Source: Brachybacterium alimentarium
GTDB taxonomy: Bacteria; Actinomycetota; Actinomycetes; Actinomycetales; Dermabacteraceae
DNA length: 64,000 nucleotides
Direction: 5' to 3'
NCBI RefSeq assembly: GCF_002332425.1
Contig: NZ_NRGS01000018.1
Coordinates: forward strand, 1 to 64,000
Positions 26,595 to 34,595 of this stretch are shown in pieces; position 1 is the first letter of the stretch, and each line of letters starts with the position of its first letter. The notes under the pieces are model-generated. The model was not told the DNA's origin and searched no databases. It saw only the letters and a list, made by a program, of their open reading frames with translations. A program made the translations under genes and the position numbers.

Positions 26595-28103
26595 TCAGAC
26601 GACGAGCCAGACGAGGGACACCAGGATCATCGCGCTGAACCCGAGGATCGAGGTCATCACGGTCCACGTGCGCAGGCCGTCGGCCACCGAGAGCCCCAGG
26701 AACTTCGTGGCGATCCAGAACCCGGAGTCGTTGATGTGGGACAGCGAGACCGAGCCCAGGCCGATGGCCAGGATGATCAGGGCGACCTGGAGGGAGGAGT
26801 AGTCCCCTGCCAGGACCGTGCCCTGGACGATCCCCGCGGCGGAGAGCGTCGCCACCGTGCCGGAGCCCTGGGCGACCTTGAACGCCAGTGCGACCAGGAA
26901 GGCGAGCAGCAGGATCGGCACGCCCGCGCTGAGCAGCAGCCCGGAGACCGCATCGCCGACGCCGGTCTCGGTGAGCACCTTCGCGAACACGCCGCCGGCA
27001 CCGGTGACCAGGATGACGATCGCCGCCGGGCCGAGTGCGCCGTCCATCACCTCGCTGATCTGCTGCTTTCCCCACCCGTGCATGATCCCGAGCAGGTACA
27101 TGGCGATCAGGGTGGAGACCAGCAGGGCGAGGGCCGGGGCACCGATGAAGGAGAGCACGTTCGCGGCGGAGCTGCCCTCGGGGAAGACGAGGGTGCCCAC
27201 GGTCCCGCAGGCGATCATGACGATCGGCAGCAGGATCAGCGTGACGACGAGGCCCGCCGGAGGCCGGCTCCCGTCCGTGGCGGCGGCTGTTCCCGCGGCA
27301 CCCGTTCCGGCTGCGCCGGCGTCCGTCGGGGCCTCCGGCGAGAGGCTGCCCGCCGAGCCCGATGCGGAGCGTCCGCCCGCGGAGGACGCCGCCGCGTCGA
27401 CGGCGACGCGCTCCGTGCGGTCGAGGTGGGCGGCGCCGGCGCCCGCGTACTTCGTCTGGACCGCCGGGTCGAGCTCGAAGGTCCGGCTGCCGATGATGCG
27501 CGTGCCCGTGACATGCACGAGCAGGCCCATCGGGATCGCGAGCGCGATGCCCAGCACCGTGACCAGGCCCATCAGATCCTCGCCCAGCAGGGTCGTCGAA
27601 CCGACGACGCCCGGATGCGGTGGGACGGTGTTGTGGATGAACACCATGAAGACCGCGATCGGCATGCCGATGGCGATGGGGGCGCGATGGCCCGCAGCCT
27701 TGGCGAACGCGAAGATGATCGGCACCAGGATGATGAAGGCGACGTCGAAGAAGATCGGGATCGCGACCAGGCCGGAGGCGATGAGCAGGGCCTGCGCCAG
27801 GCGCTTCTCGCCGAGCACTGCGGCGGCGCGGTGCGCGATCACCTCGGCGCCGCCGGTCCTCTCGATGATGCCGCCGAGCATGGCGCCGAGGCCCACCAGC
27901 AGCGCGACGCTGCCGAGGGTCCCTCCCATCCCGTCGATCATGAGGGGGACGACGTCCTGGATCGCGATGCCGCCGGCGAGGGCGGTGAGCACGGAGACGA
28001 CCAGCAGGGAGAGGTACGCGGGCCATTTCAGGAAGATGACCGTGAACAGGAGGATCGCGATCGCGGCGACCGCGATCCCGATGAGGAGCAAGGGGTCCAC
28101 CAT
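26595..28103 (-). CDS. GntP-family sugar-acid permease (probable apionate transporter)
   Basis: This 502-residue membrane protein has about 12 hydrophobic helices and GntP-family segments such as GLGAMLGGIIERTGGAE, HNTVPPHPGVVG and SHINDSGFWIATKFLG. GntP transporters take up gluconate-like acids by proton symport. A long Ala/Gly/Ser-rich loop of about 70 residues in mid-protein is not typical of E. coli GntP. The ATG at 28103 follows GAGAAAGG; an upstream in-frame reading is not protein-like. Its place after apnO suggests D-apionate as substrate. Confidence 0.87.
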   Translation of the reverse strand: MVDPLLLIGIAVAAIAILLFTVIFLKWPAYLSLLVVSVLTALAGGIAIQDVVPLMIDGMGGTLGSVALLVGLGAMLGGIIERTGGAEVIAHRAAAVLGEKRLAQALLIASGLVAIPIFFDVAFIILVPIIFAFAKAAGHRAPIAIGMPIAVFMVFIHNTVPPHPGVVGSTTLLGEDLMGLVTVLGIALAIPMGLLVHVTGTRIIGSRTFELDPAVQTKYAGAGAAHLDRTERVAVDAAASSAGGRSASGSAGSLSPEAPTDAGAAGTGAAGTAAATDGSRPPAGLVVTLILLPIVMIACGTVGTLVFPEGSSAANVLSFIGAPALALLVSTLIAMYLLGIMHGWGKQQISEVMDGALGPAAIVILVTGAGGVFAKVLTETGVGDAVSGLLLSAGVPILLLAFLVALAFKVAQGSGTVATLSAAGIVQGTVLAGDYSSLQVALIILAIGLGSVSLSHINDSGFWIATKFLGLSVADGLRTWTVMTSILGFSAMILVSLVWLVV

Positions 28104-28120
28104 TGGGCCTTTCTCGAGAG

Positions 28121-28150
28121 GCCGGGGCGACCTGGTCAGGCCGCCCCGGC
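28121..28150. other. Stem-loop between apnO and the GntP gene
   Basis: Perfect 9-base arms GCCGGGGCG and CGCCCCGGC enclose a 12-base loop in the 64-base gap. It has no U tract. It may attenuate read-through or mark an mRNA processing point, lowering transporter expression relative to the enzyme. Confidence 0.45.
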
Positions 28151-28167
28151 GAGGTGAAGGGGTCGGC

Positions 28168-29070
28168 TCAGCGCTCGATCTTGTCGAGGTCGAGCATCGT
28201 GGCCAGCACCTTGTCCAGCTCCGCGTCGTCCCAGATCTTGGTCCAGTCCGGGTTGATGATGCTCTCGCGGCCGTAGTCCATGGCGCGCAGGCAGGCGTCG
28301 GAGAAGGGGTTCGAGCCGCGCAGCGCATTGGTCAGCGAGATGAAGATGTGCCCGTAGAACAGGGCCTTCACCGCCTTCTCCGGGATCCCGACCTCGTTGA
28401 TCGCGTGGTCCATGGAGTCCTTGAGGAACTGTCCGATCATGCAGCCGGTGGTCTCGACCAGGGTGGGCTCGAGCTGGGCGAGCTGCTTGACGGTCACCCA
28501 GTGCACGTCGATCACGGGGGCGTAGATCGCACGGATCACGGCGGCGGTGCGCTCGCGGATCGCGTCGTCCTCGCCCTCGTAGGCGGCCACGACCTCCTGC
28601 GGGGCGGCGATGCCGCCGAAGGTGTCAGCCCACTCCTCCTTGGTGGTGCGCTCGAGGAACACCGACGGGTGGGCAGGATGCGCGCACGCCTGGTGGACGC
28701 CCTCGCGCTCGGTGAGCAGCCCGGCGTAGGCGGCGGCCGGATCCAGGGTGAGCAGTACCGAGCCGTCCTTCATGAGCGGGACGACCTGCTCGGAGACCTT
28801 CCCGAGGATGACGTCGGGGATCGCGAGGATGACGACGTCCGCCGCCTTCGCGGCGTCCTCGAGCTCGGTGACCTCGCGGCCCAGCTCGGCCAGACGCTGC
28901 TGACCGGCCTCGGAGGCCTCGACGTAGTAGACGGGGGCGTCGGTGAGGTTGAGGTTGTTCGAGACGCGGGTGCCCATCTTGCCGGCGGCGCCGACGACGG
29001 CCACCGAGATCGACGGATCGAGCTCGACCGTCTTGCCGAAGAGGGGGTTCAGTTCCTTGTTGCTGGTCAT
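28168..29070 (-). CDS. apnO: D-apionate oxidoisomerase
   Basis: This 300-residue protein has an N-terminal Rossmann domain (VAVVGAAGKMGTRVSNN) and the PGDH_C-type C-terminal domain that defines ApnO-like dehydrogenases. Conserved segments include ACAHPAHPSVF, AIYAPVIDVHWVTVKQLAQL and SDACLRAMDYG. ApnO oxidises D-apionate with hydroxymethyl migration to give 3-oxo-isoapionate, using NAD. The genes around it encode the exact downstream steps, which is the main reason to prefer ApnO over an unspecified 6-phosphogluconate-dehydrogenase relative. It is second in the oiaC-apnO-permease operon. Confidence 0.78.
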   Translation of the reverse strand: MTSNKELNPLFGKTVELDPSISVAVVGAAGKMGTRVSNNLNLTDAPVYYVEASEAGQQRLAELGREVTELEDAAKAADVVILAIPDVILGKVSEQVVPLMKDGSVLLTLDPAAAYAGLLTEREGVHQACAHPAHPSVFLERTTKEEWADTFGGIAAPQEVVAAYEGEDDAIRERTAAVIRAIYAPVIDVHWVTVKQLAQLEPTLVETTGCMIGQFLKDSMDHAINEVGIPEKAVKALFYGHIFISLTNALRGSNPFSDACLRAMDYGRESIINPDWTKIWDDAELDKVLATMLDLDKIER

Positions 29071-29180
29071 CAGGTGACTCCTTCGTGGGTGATGCCCCGG
29101 TGGGGCGGTGGATGCGGCCGATGCGGGCCGTTGGTGGGCGGGTGGCGGGTGGCGTGTGGACGCCTGAGGCGTCTGTCGGG

Positions 29181-30005
29181 TCAGCCGGCGTGGGCGTCGC
29201 GCCAGGCGCGCAGCGCCGCGAGGGTGCGATCGGTCCAGGCACGCTCCGTGGCGAGCGTGGTGTCGAGGTCGCCCTGCCAGGGCAGCCAGTGCTCGACGAT
29301 CGCGCTGGGGGAGCGGCCCTCGCCGTAGACGGCCCCGAGCTCGTGCTCGAGGCCGAGCAGGCCCTCGCCGAGCGGGGCACCGGAGTAGGTGAAGCCCACC
29401 CAGCCCTCCTGGCGGGCGAAGGCGAAGTCCTTCACGTGCAGGTTCACGGTGCGGCGCGCACAGGCGTCGACCACCTGCTTGGGGTGCTCGAGCGCCGAGA
29501 CGCAGTTCGCGGGATCCAGGCAGATCCCCACCCGGGGGGAATCCACCGCCTCGATCACCTCCAGCAGCGTCGACGTCGGCACCTGCTCGTAGGTCTCCAG
29601 AGCGAGGGTGACGCCTGCGGCCTCGAGCCGGGGGAGCACGGCGCGCAGTTCTGCTGTCGCGACGTCGGCCCCGTCGGCGATCTCCTGGGACTGGATCATC
29701 GAGCGCAGGGTGCGGGCCCCGAGCGCCTCGGCGATCCTGAGGTGCCGCTCGAGATGATCGCGGCCGATGGTGCGCGTGCCGAGCTCGAGCGCGATGCCCA
29801 GGATCTCGGCGCGCTCGCGCAGTTCTCGCAGGCCGTCGACGTCCAGCTCCTCGATGCGAGGGTCGTCGCAGATCTGGAACACGTCGCAGTCCAGCTGCGC
29901 CGCGCGGTCGATCATCCCGGCGATGTCGAGCGGAGCGGGGTTGTCCTCCTGGAACTCCCAGAACAGGGCGTAGCTACCGATGCCGATCGGGAAATGCTGG
30001 GTCAT
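29181..30005 (-). CDS. oiaC: 3-oxo-isoapionate decarboxylase (sugar isomerase/epimerase fold)
   Basis: This 274-residue xylose-isomerase-like TIM barrel has the expected metal-ligand pattern: a Glu in LALETYEQVP, Asp/Asn in ICLDPANC, His in VNLHVKDF and a final Glu in IVEHWLPW. OiaC proteins of this fold decarboxylate 3-oxo-isoapionate to L-erythrulose. Assignment rests on family plus the neighbouring apnO and lerK-derI-lerI; by sequence alone it is a sugar phosphate isomerase/epimerase. It is the first gene of the leftward operon and faces a FadR-type regulator. Confidence 0.7.
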   Translation of the reverse strand: MTQHFPIGIGSYALFWEFQEDNPAPLDIAGMIDRAAQLDCDVFQICDDPRIEELDVDGLRELRERAEILGIALELGTRTIGRDHLERHLRIAEALGARTLRSMIQSQEIADGADVATAELRAVLPRLEAAGVTLALETYEQVPTSTLLEVIEAVDSPRVGICLDPANCVSALEHPKQVVDACARRTVNLHVKDFAFARQEGWVGFTYSGAPLGEGLLGLEHELGAVYGEGRSPSAIVEHWLPWQGDLDTTLATERAWTDRTLAALRAWRDAHAG

Positions 30006-30331
30006 GCGCGGATCACTCCGTCGTGGGGTCGCGGGTCGTCAGGGTCCGAGGTGCTTTTCGGCCGGTACCGGGTCGTTCCGGTCCGACCGTCGCGCCGGAC
30101 GATGTGACGACACTAAGCGCCCGACGGCAGATTGGTCAACCGGTTGGCCACTTCGCGGTGTGGAGTGGTGCGCAGAGGTAGGGCGGAGTGGAGCGCGCGG
30201 TCGTGTGCGGGGTGGACAGCGGAGTGGAGTGCGCGACGGAACGTGGGGTGGGCCGCAGGGAGAGCTTGGGCGGCTGTCGTCGGGCCGGTTCCGGGCAGCG
30301 GGTGACCGGTCTGCCGGTACTGTGAGGCGCT
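30006..30331. other. Divergent control region of the apionate operon
   Basis: This 326-base gap between oiaC and the FadR-type gene holds one clear palindrome (30133-30150) and a purine-biased stretch of imperfect GGAGTGGA-type repeats (about 30156-30260). No further gene was seen. Confidence 0.6.
30133..30150. promoter_or_regulatory. FadR-type operator
   Basis: TGGTCAACCGGTTGGCCA is an 18-base palindrome with a single mismatched pair. The TGGTC...GACCA pattern fits GntR/FadR-subfamily operators. It lies between oiaC and the FadR-type gene, so the neighbouring protein is the likely binder. Confidence 0.65.
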
Positions 30332-31111
30332 GTGAGCACCTCTTCGCAGCCCGAGCCGGTGACCGGCTCCGACGACGCCTCGACTCCACCGCGCTTCGGG
30401 CCCGGCCGAGTCGTGCAGTCGGGTCTGAACCGGTCTCCGAGCAGTGCCGTCGCCTATCGCCTGCTCGACCTGCTGCTGGGCGAATCGATGCGCCCCGGCG
30501 ACCGGCTCCCGGGGGAGCGGGCGCTCGCCGAGGAGCTCGGCGTGGGCCGCAGCGCGGTGCGGGAGGCGATCTCGGCGCTCGAGGTGCTGGGCGTCGTGGA
30601 GACCCGCGCCGGCTCCGGCACCTACCTGCGTTCGAACACCTCGGAGCTGCTGCCCAGCACGTTGAGCTGGTCGCTGCTCATGGATCAGGAGCGCACCTCC
30701 GAGCTGAGCGTGGTGCGCGGCGCCCTCGAGCGCAGCGCCGCGCAGCTCGCGGCGCTGACGGCGACAGACGCGCAGAAGGCGGAGCTGGCGGGACTCGTCG
30801 AGGCCCAGCGCGCCGCGGCCGACGACCCCGAGGGCTATGTCGCGGCCGACGTCGCCTTCCATCGTGTGCTCGCCCAGATCGGCGGGAACGCCCTGGTCGG
30901 AGAACTGCTGGCCACCACGCGCACCTTGCTGCGCGTCTGGTTCGACCGCGCTGTCGACCGGCGTGAGGACATCGACCGGGCGATCGCCGAGCACGAGCTG
31001 ATCGTCGAGGCCATCGCGTCGGGAGATGCTGTCGCTGCCGGCGACGCGATGGAACGGCATATGGCCACGGCGGCCGAGCGCATTCTGCGGGATTCTTCGC
31101 CGGAGTCCTGA
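30332..31111 (+). CDS. GntR-family regulator, FadR-type FCD subfamily
   Basis: This 259-residue protein has a winged helix (PGERALAEELGVGRSAVREA, about residues 58-77) followed by AISALEVLGVVETRAGSGTYL and an FCD helical domain with the DVAFHRVLAQIGGN metal/ligand segment. It starts at a GTG. Placed divergently from oiaC-apnO-permease with a well-formed palindrome between them, it is the probable apionate-responsive repressor. The effector is inferred. Confidence 0.9.
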   Translation: MSTSSQPEPVTGSDDASTPPRFGPGRVVQSGLNRSPSSAVAYRLLDLLLGESMRPGDRLPGERALAEELGVGRSAVREAISALEVLGVVETRAGSGTYLRSNTSELLPSTLSWSLLMDQERTSELSVVRGALERSAAQLAALTATDAQKAELAGLVEAQRAAADDPEGYVAADVAFHRVLAQIGGNALVGELLATTRTLLRVWFDRAVDRREDIDRAIAEHELIVEAIASGDAVAAGDAMERHMATAAERILRDSSPES

Positions 31112-31426
31112 GCCGCCGACGGGCAGGGTCGTCGCCCGGTGCTCGCCGGGCGCCCCGCCGCGGCGCTGCGCAGCAGGCGGTGCTCCTCGCGGGTCGTTGG
31201 CCGTCGGCCGTCGGCCGTCGGCGTCGAGCGCGGGCTCGCCGGCAGCCCACGTGCCGCCTCGTGCCCGCTGCCTTCCGTCCTCCGCGAGGGCTCGCTTCCT
31301 GCCGTCCTTCCCGCGGGCCCGTCGGCCCGGAGCTTCCCGCGACGTTCTGCCTGAAGGACTTCCCACGAAGGTCAACGATCCTATAGGATCGAGGGCAAAG
31401 ATGACCTCACGAAGAGAAGGACAAGG
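31112..31426 (+). promoter_or_regulatory. Leader region of the 31427 operon with a 16-bp palindrome
   Basis: This 315-base region carries the perfect 16-base palindrome CGATCCTATAGGATCG at 31376-31391, 36 bases before the start codon and therefore overlapping the expected promoter. The rest contains a short GTCGGCC tandem repeat near 31200 and no convincing gene. Confidence 0.7.
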
Positions 31427-32347
31427 ATGTTCACTGCGGAGAACTGGCCGATCGGCGCCAACATGCTGTCGTTCGGCAACACCACGCCGGACGGCACCCC
31501 CACCCTCGAGGCCTCGTCGTCGGTCTGGGCCTCTCAGCTGCGCCAGGTCAAGGCGCTCGGCGTCGACCAGATCGACCCCACCGACGCATGGCTGCCGCTC
31601 GCGAAGCTGAGCGACGAGCGCGTCGAGGAGTTCCGCAGCGTGCTCGACGGGGAGGGCATGACGCTCTCCTCGATCTCCATGACCCGCAACTCGGTGGTGG
31701 ACGTGAAGAACGGCGAGCAGAACGTGGCCGATGCGCTGCGCTTCATCGAGCTCGCTCCCAGCTTCGGCGTGCAGGTCGTGAACACCGGCTTCATGCAGGC
31801 CACCACCGAAGCGCAGAACAAGGCCATCTGGTTCTGGCTCGCCGACGGGCACGTCGACGACCCGGCGCTGCGCGACCTCGCGATCGAGCGCATCCGCACG
31901 CTCGGCGACGCGGCGCGCGACCAGGGCATCGAGGTCAGCCTCGAGATGTACGAGGACACCTATGTCGGCACCGCCGACGAGGCCGTCTCGTTCGTGAAGG
32001 ACGTGGGCCACGAGTCCGTCGGCCTGAACCCGGACATCGGTAACCTGGTGCGCCTGCACCGCGAGGTCGAGCCGTGGGAGGACATGTTCGAGAAGGTCCT
32101 GCCGCACTCGAACTTCTGGCACATCAAGAACTACACCCGTGACTTCGACCCCGCGACCGGCGCCTACTCCTCGGCGCCCATGCCGCTGAAGTACGGCTAC
32201 ATCAACTACCGCAAGGTCATCCTCCGCGCCCTCGAGCTCGGATACTCCGGACCCTTCTGCTGCGAGCACTACGGTTCGGACTCCCTCGGCGTCATCGCCG
32301 AGAACGTGCAGTACATCCGCCAGGTGCTGGCCTCGGCCCTCGCCTGA
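31427..32347 (+). CDS. Sugar isomerase/epimerase-like TIM barrel protein
   Basis: This 306-residue AP-endonuclease-2/xylose-isomerase-fold protein has the metal-ligand pattern Glu in VSLEMYEDTY, Asp in GLNPDIGNL, His in FWHIKNY and Glu in FCCEHYGSD. It is distinct in sequence from the oiaC product. It opens a five-gene operon of dehydrogenases, is preceded by GAAGAGAAGGACAAGG, and lies behind a perfect ATCCTATAGGAT palindrome. An isomerase, epimerase or decarboxylase of a sugar acid is likely; the substrate is unknown. Confidence 0.82.
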   Translation: MFTAENWPIGANMLSFGNTTPDGTPTLEASSSVWASQLRQVKALGVDQIDPTDAWLPLAKLSDERVEEFRSVLDGEGMTLSSISMTRNSVVDVKNGEQNVADALRFIELAPSFGVQVVNTGFMQATTEAQNKAIWFWLADGHVDDPALRDLAIERIRTLGDAARDQGIEVSLEMYEDTYVGTADEAVSFVKDVGHESVGLNPDIGNLVRLHREVEPWEDMFEKVLPHSNFWHIKNYTRDFDPATGAYSSAPMPLKYGYINYRKVILRALELGYSGPFCCEHYGSDSLGVIAENVQYIRQVLASALA

Positions 32348-32379
32348 TCCGTCTCCCTCCCGAACAAAGGAGTTCACAC

Positions 32380-33171
32380 ATGACTCTCGAGATCACCCGC
32401 ATCCAGCCCTTCCCCGACGAGCGCACCGTGATCGTCACCGGCGCCGGCGCCGAGCGCGGCATCGGCCGCAAGGTGGCCCGCAAGCTGGTGGCCGACGGCT
32501 GGAGCGTCGTCGCCGCCGACATCGACGGGCCCGCCGTCGAGTCCTTCGCCGCAGACCTCGCCGCCGAGAGCGGCGCGAAGGTCGTCGGCGTCGGCGTCGA
32601 CATCTCCGACCAGGCCGCCGTGGACGCCGCCTTCGAGCGCATCGACGCCGAGATGCCCCCGATCGCAGCCCTGGTCAACCTCGCCGGGATCCCCAGCCCC
32701 CACTCGATCCTCGAGATCACCTCGGAGATCTGGGACAAGGTCATGGACGTCAACGGCAAGGGCACCCTGCTGATGATTCAGGCCGCGGCCAAGCGCATGA
32801 TCGACGGCGGCTTCGGCGGACGCATCGTCAACACCGCCTCGATCACCGCCCTCGACGGCGGCGGCACCTTCTCCAAGACCGGCTACGCCGCCGCGAAGGC
32901 CGCCGTGCAGGGCCTCACCCGCGGCGCGGCCCGTGAGCTGGGCCAGTACGGCATCACCGCCAACGTGATCCTGCCCGGCCCGATCGACACCGACATCATG
33001 GGCGGAACGCTCACCGACGACCGCAAGGAAGGGATGAGCGCCAACATCCCGCTGCAGCGCGTGGGTCAGCCCGAGGAGGTCGCCGGTCTGATCGCGTTCC
33101 TGGTCAGCGAGGATTCCAGCTTCGTCAGCGGCACCTCGATCAACGTCGACGGCGGCAAGCACATGCACTGA
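32380..33171 (+). CDS. Short-chain dehydrogenase/reductase
   Basis: This 263-residue SDR has TGAGAERGIGRKVARKL at the cofactor site, the catalytic Tyr/Lys in YAAAKAAV and the Ser in TASITALDG. An ADID segment after beta-2 suggests NAD preference. It shares the unusual signature IDTDIMGG with the SDR at 35593, so the two are paralogues in one operon. AAAGGAG precedes its ATG. A strong hairpin follows its stop. Substrate unknown; a sugar-acid or ketose alcohol group is likely. Confidence 0.88.
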   Translation: MTLEITRIQPFPDERTVIVTGAGAERGIGRKVARKLVADGWSVVAADIDGPAVESFAADLAAESGAKVVGVGVDISDQAAVDAAFERIDAEMPPIAALVNLAGIPSPHSILEITSEIWDKVMDVNGKGTLLMIQAAAKRMIDGGFGGRIVNTASITALDGGGTFSKTGYAAAKAAVQGLTRGAARELGQYGITANVILPGPIDTDIMGGTLTDDRKEGMSANIPLQRVGQPEEVAGLIAFLVSEDSSFVSGTSINVDGGKHMH

Positions 33172-33179
33172 GACGCGCA

Positions 33180-33205
33180 GGCCCCGGGGAGGGTTCCCCG
33201 GGGCC
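33180..33205 (+). terminator. Strong stem-loop inside the five-gene operon
   Basis: Perfect 11-base arms GGCCCCGGGGA and TCCCCGGGGCC with a four-base loop start 8 bases after the SDR stop. It has no U tract. It may partly terminate transcription, so the first two genes could be expressed above the last three. Confidence 0.6.
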
Positions 33206-33266
33206 CCGTCGTCCGTGCACCGTCGCACCGCACTCCCGCAGCACGACCCTCAAAGGAGAGAAATCC

Positions 33267-34595
33267 ATGGCCGACTCGACCCTCTCGGGCGCCCTCGAAT
33301 TCGCGAAGATGCTCGCCGCCGGCGGCTTCCGTCTGGATCCGATGGAATCCGCCCCGTCCATCGAGGACATCCGTCGCCTCGCGAAGAAGCGCCTGCCCAC
33401 GATGGCCTTCGACATCATCGATGGCGCCTCGAACCACGAGATCACCCTCGACGCGAACACCCGTGACCTGGCCGAGGTGCGTTTCCGCCCCCGCTGGCTC
33501 ACCGACATCTCCTCGATCGACATCTCCACCGAGGTCGACGGCATGGCCCTGCAGCGCCCCTACGTGCTGGGCCCCCTCGGGCTGCAGCGGATGATCGGCG
33601 GGGAGGGCGAGCTGGGCGCGGTGCGCGCCGCCGGCAAGGCGAACATCCCCTTCACCATCTCCACCGCCTCGAACTGGGCGATGGAGGAGCTCGCGGACGA
33701 GGCCACCGGCCCGCTCTGGTACCAGCTGTACATGTACAAGAGCCCGAAGATCGTCTCGAACCTGATCGCCCGGGCGAAGGCCATCGGCGCCGAGGCGCTC
33801 GTGGTCACCGTCGACGTGCCGCTGAACGGCAAGCGGTACCGCGATCACCGCAACGGCATGTCGATCCCCCCGAAGATCACCCCGCAGAACGCGCTCCAGG
33901 CGATCCGGTACCTCGACTGGACCCGCGCGATCATGAAGCCGCCGACGATCGGCTTCCGCAACCTCGCCGGCGAGGTCCAGGGCAACAACGCCGTCTCCCA
34001 TCAGGAGTTCGTGAAGCGTTACCTCACGAACCTCACCCTGACCTGGGCAGACATCGAGGACGTGCGGAGTCAGTGGGACGGCCCGGTGTACATCAAGGGC
34101 ATCCTCACCCCCGAGGACGCGCAGCGCGCCCGGAAGGTCGGCGCCCAGGGCATCTACGTCTCCAACCACGGCGGGCGCCAGCTCGACTCCTCGCCCAGCA
34201 CCATCAGCGTGCTGCCCTCGATCGTCGATGCGGTGGGCGAGGACATGACCGTCGTGTTCGACTCCGGCGTCCGCACCGGCGACGACATCGCCAAGGCCCT
34301 CGCCGTCGGCGCGGACCTCGTCTCCATCGGCCGCGCCTGGGGCTACGGCAACGCCGCCGGCGGCGAGAAGGGTGTGCTGCGCGTGCTCGACATCCTCGAC
34401 GAGGAGCTCGAGCTGGCCATGGGCCAGCTCGGCGCGATCAGCATCGATGCGCTGGACCGCGGCTTCGTGGACTACCCCGAGGCCTGGCACGGAGAGGGCC
34501 TGCACCGCGAGCCCGAGTCCGGCTCGGGCACGACGGAGGCCCCGGGGACGACGGGCGCGCCGGGGGCCACGGGCACGACGGGGGTGACGGCATGA
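33267..34595 (+). CDS. FMN-dependent alpha-hydroxy acid dehydrogenase
   Basis: This 442-residue enzyme belongs to the LldD/glycolate-oxidase family. The catalytic His and Arg lie in YVSNHGGRQLD and the FMN phosphate site in DSGVRTGDD. It oxidises an (S)-2-hydroxy acid to the 2-keto acid. The last ~35 residues after the fold are a Gly/Thr/Pro-rich low-complexity tail, unusual for the family. CAAAGGAGAG precedes the ATG at 33267. It overlaps the next dehydrogenase gene by ATGA. Lactate is possible but the context suggests a sugar-derived hydroxy acid. Confidence 0.88.
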   Translation: MADSTLSGALEFAKMLAAGGFRLDPMESAPSIEDIRRLAKKRLPTMAFDIIDGASNHEITLDANTRDLAEVRFRPRWLTDISSIDISTEVDGMALQRPYVLGPLGLQRMIGGEGELGAVRAAGKANIPFTISTASNWAMEELADEATGPLWYQLYMYKSPKIVSNLIARAKAIGAEALVVTVDVPLNGKRYRDHRNGMSIPPKITPQNALQAIRYLDWTRAIMKPPTIGFRNLAGEVQGNNAVSHQEFVKRYLTNLTLTWADIEDVRSQWDGPVYIKGILTPEDAQRARKVGAQGIYVSNHGGRQLDSSPSTISVLPSIVDAVGEDMTVVFDSGVRTGDDIAKALAVGADLVSIGRAWGYGNAAGGEKGVLRVLDILDEELELAMGQLGAISIDALDRGFVDYPEAWHGEGLHREPESGSGTTEAPGTTGAPGATGTTGVTA

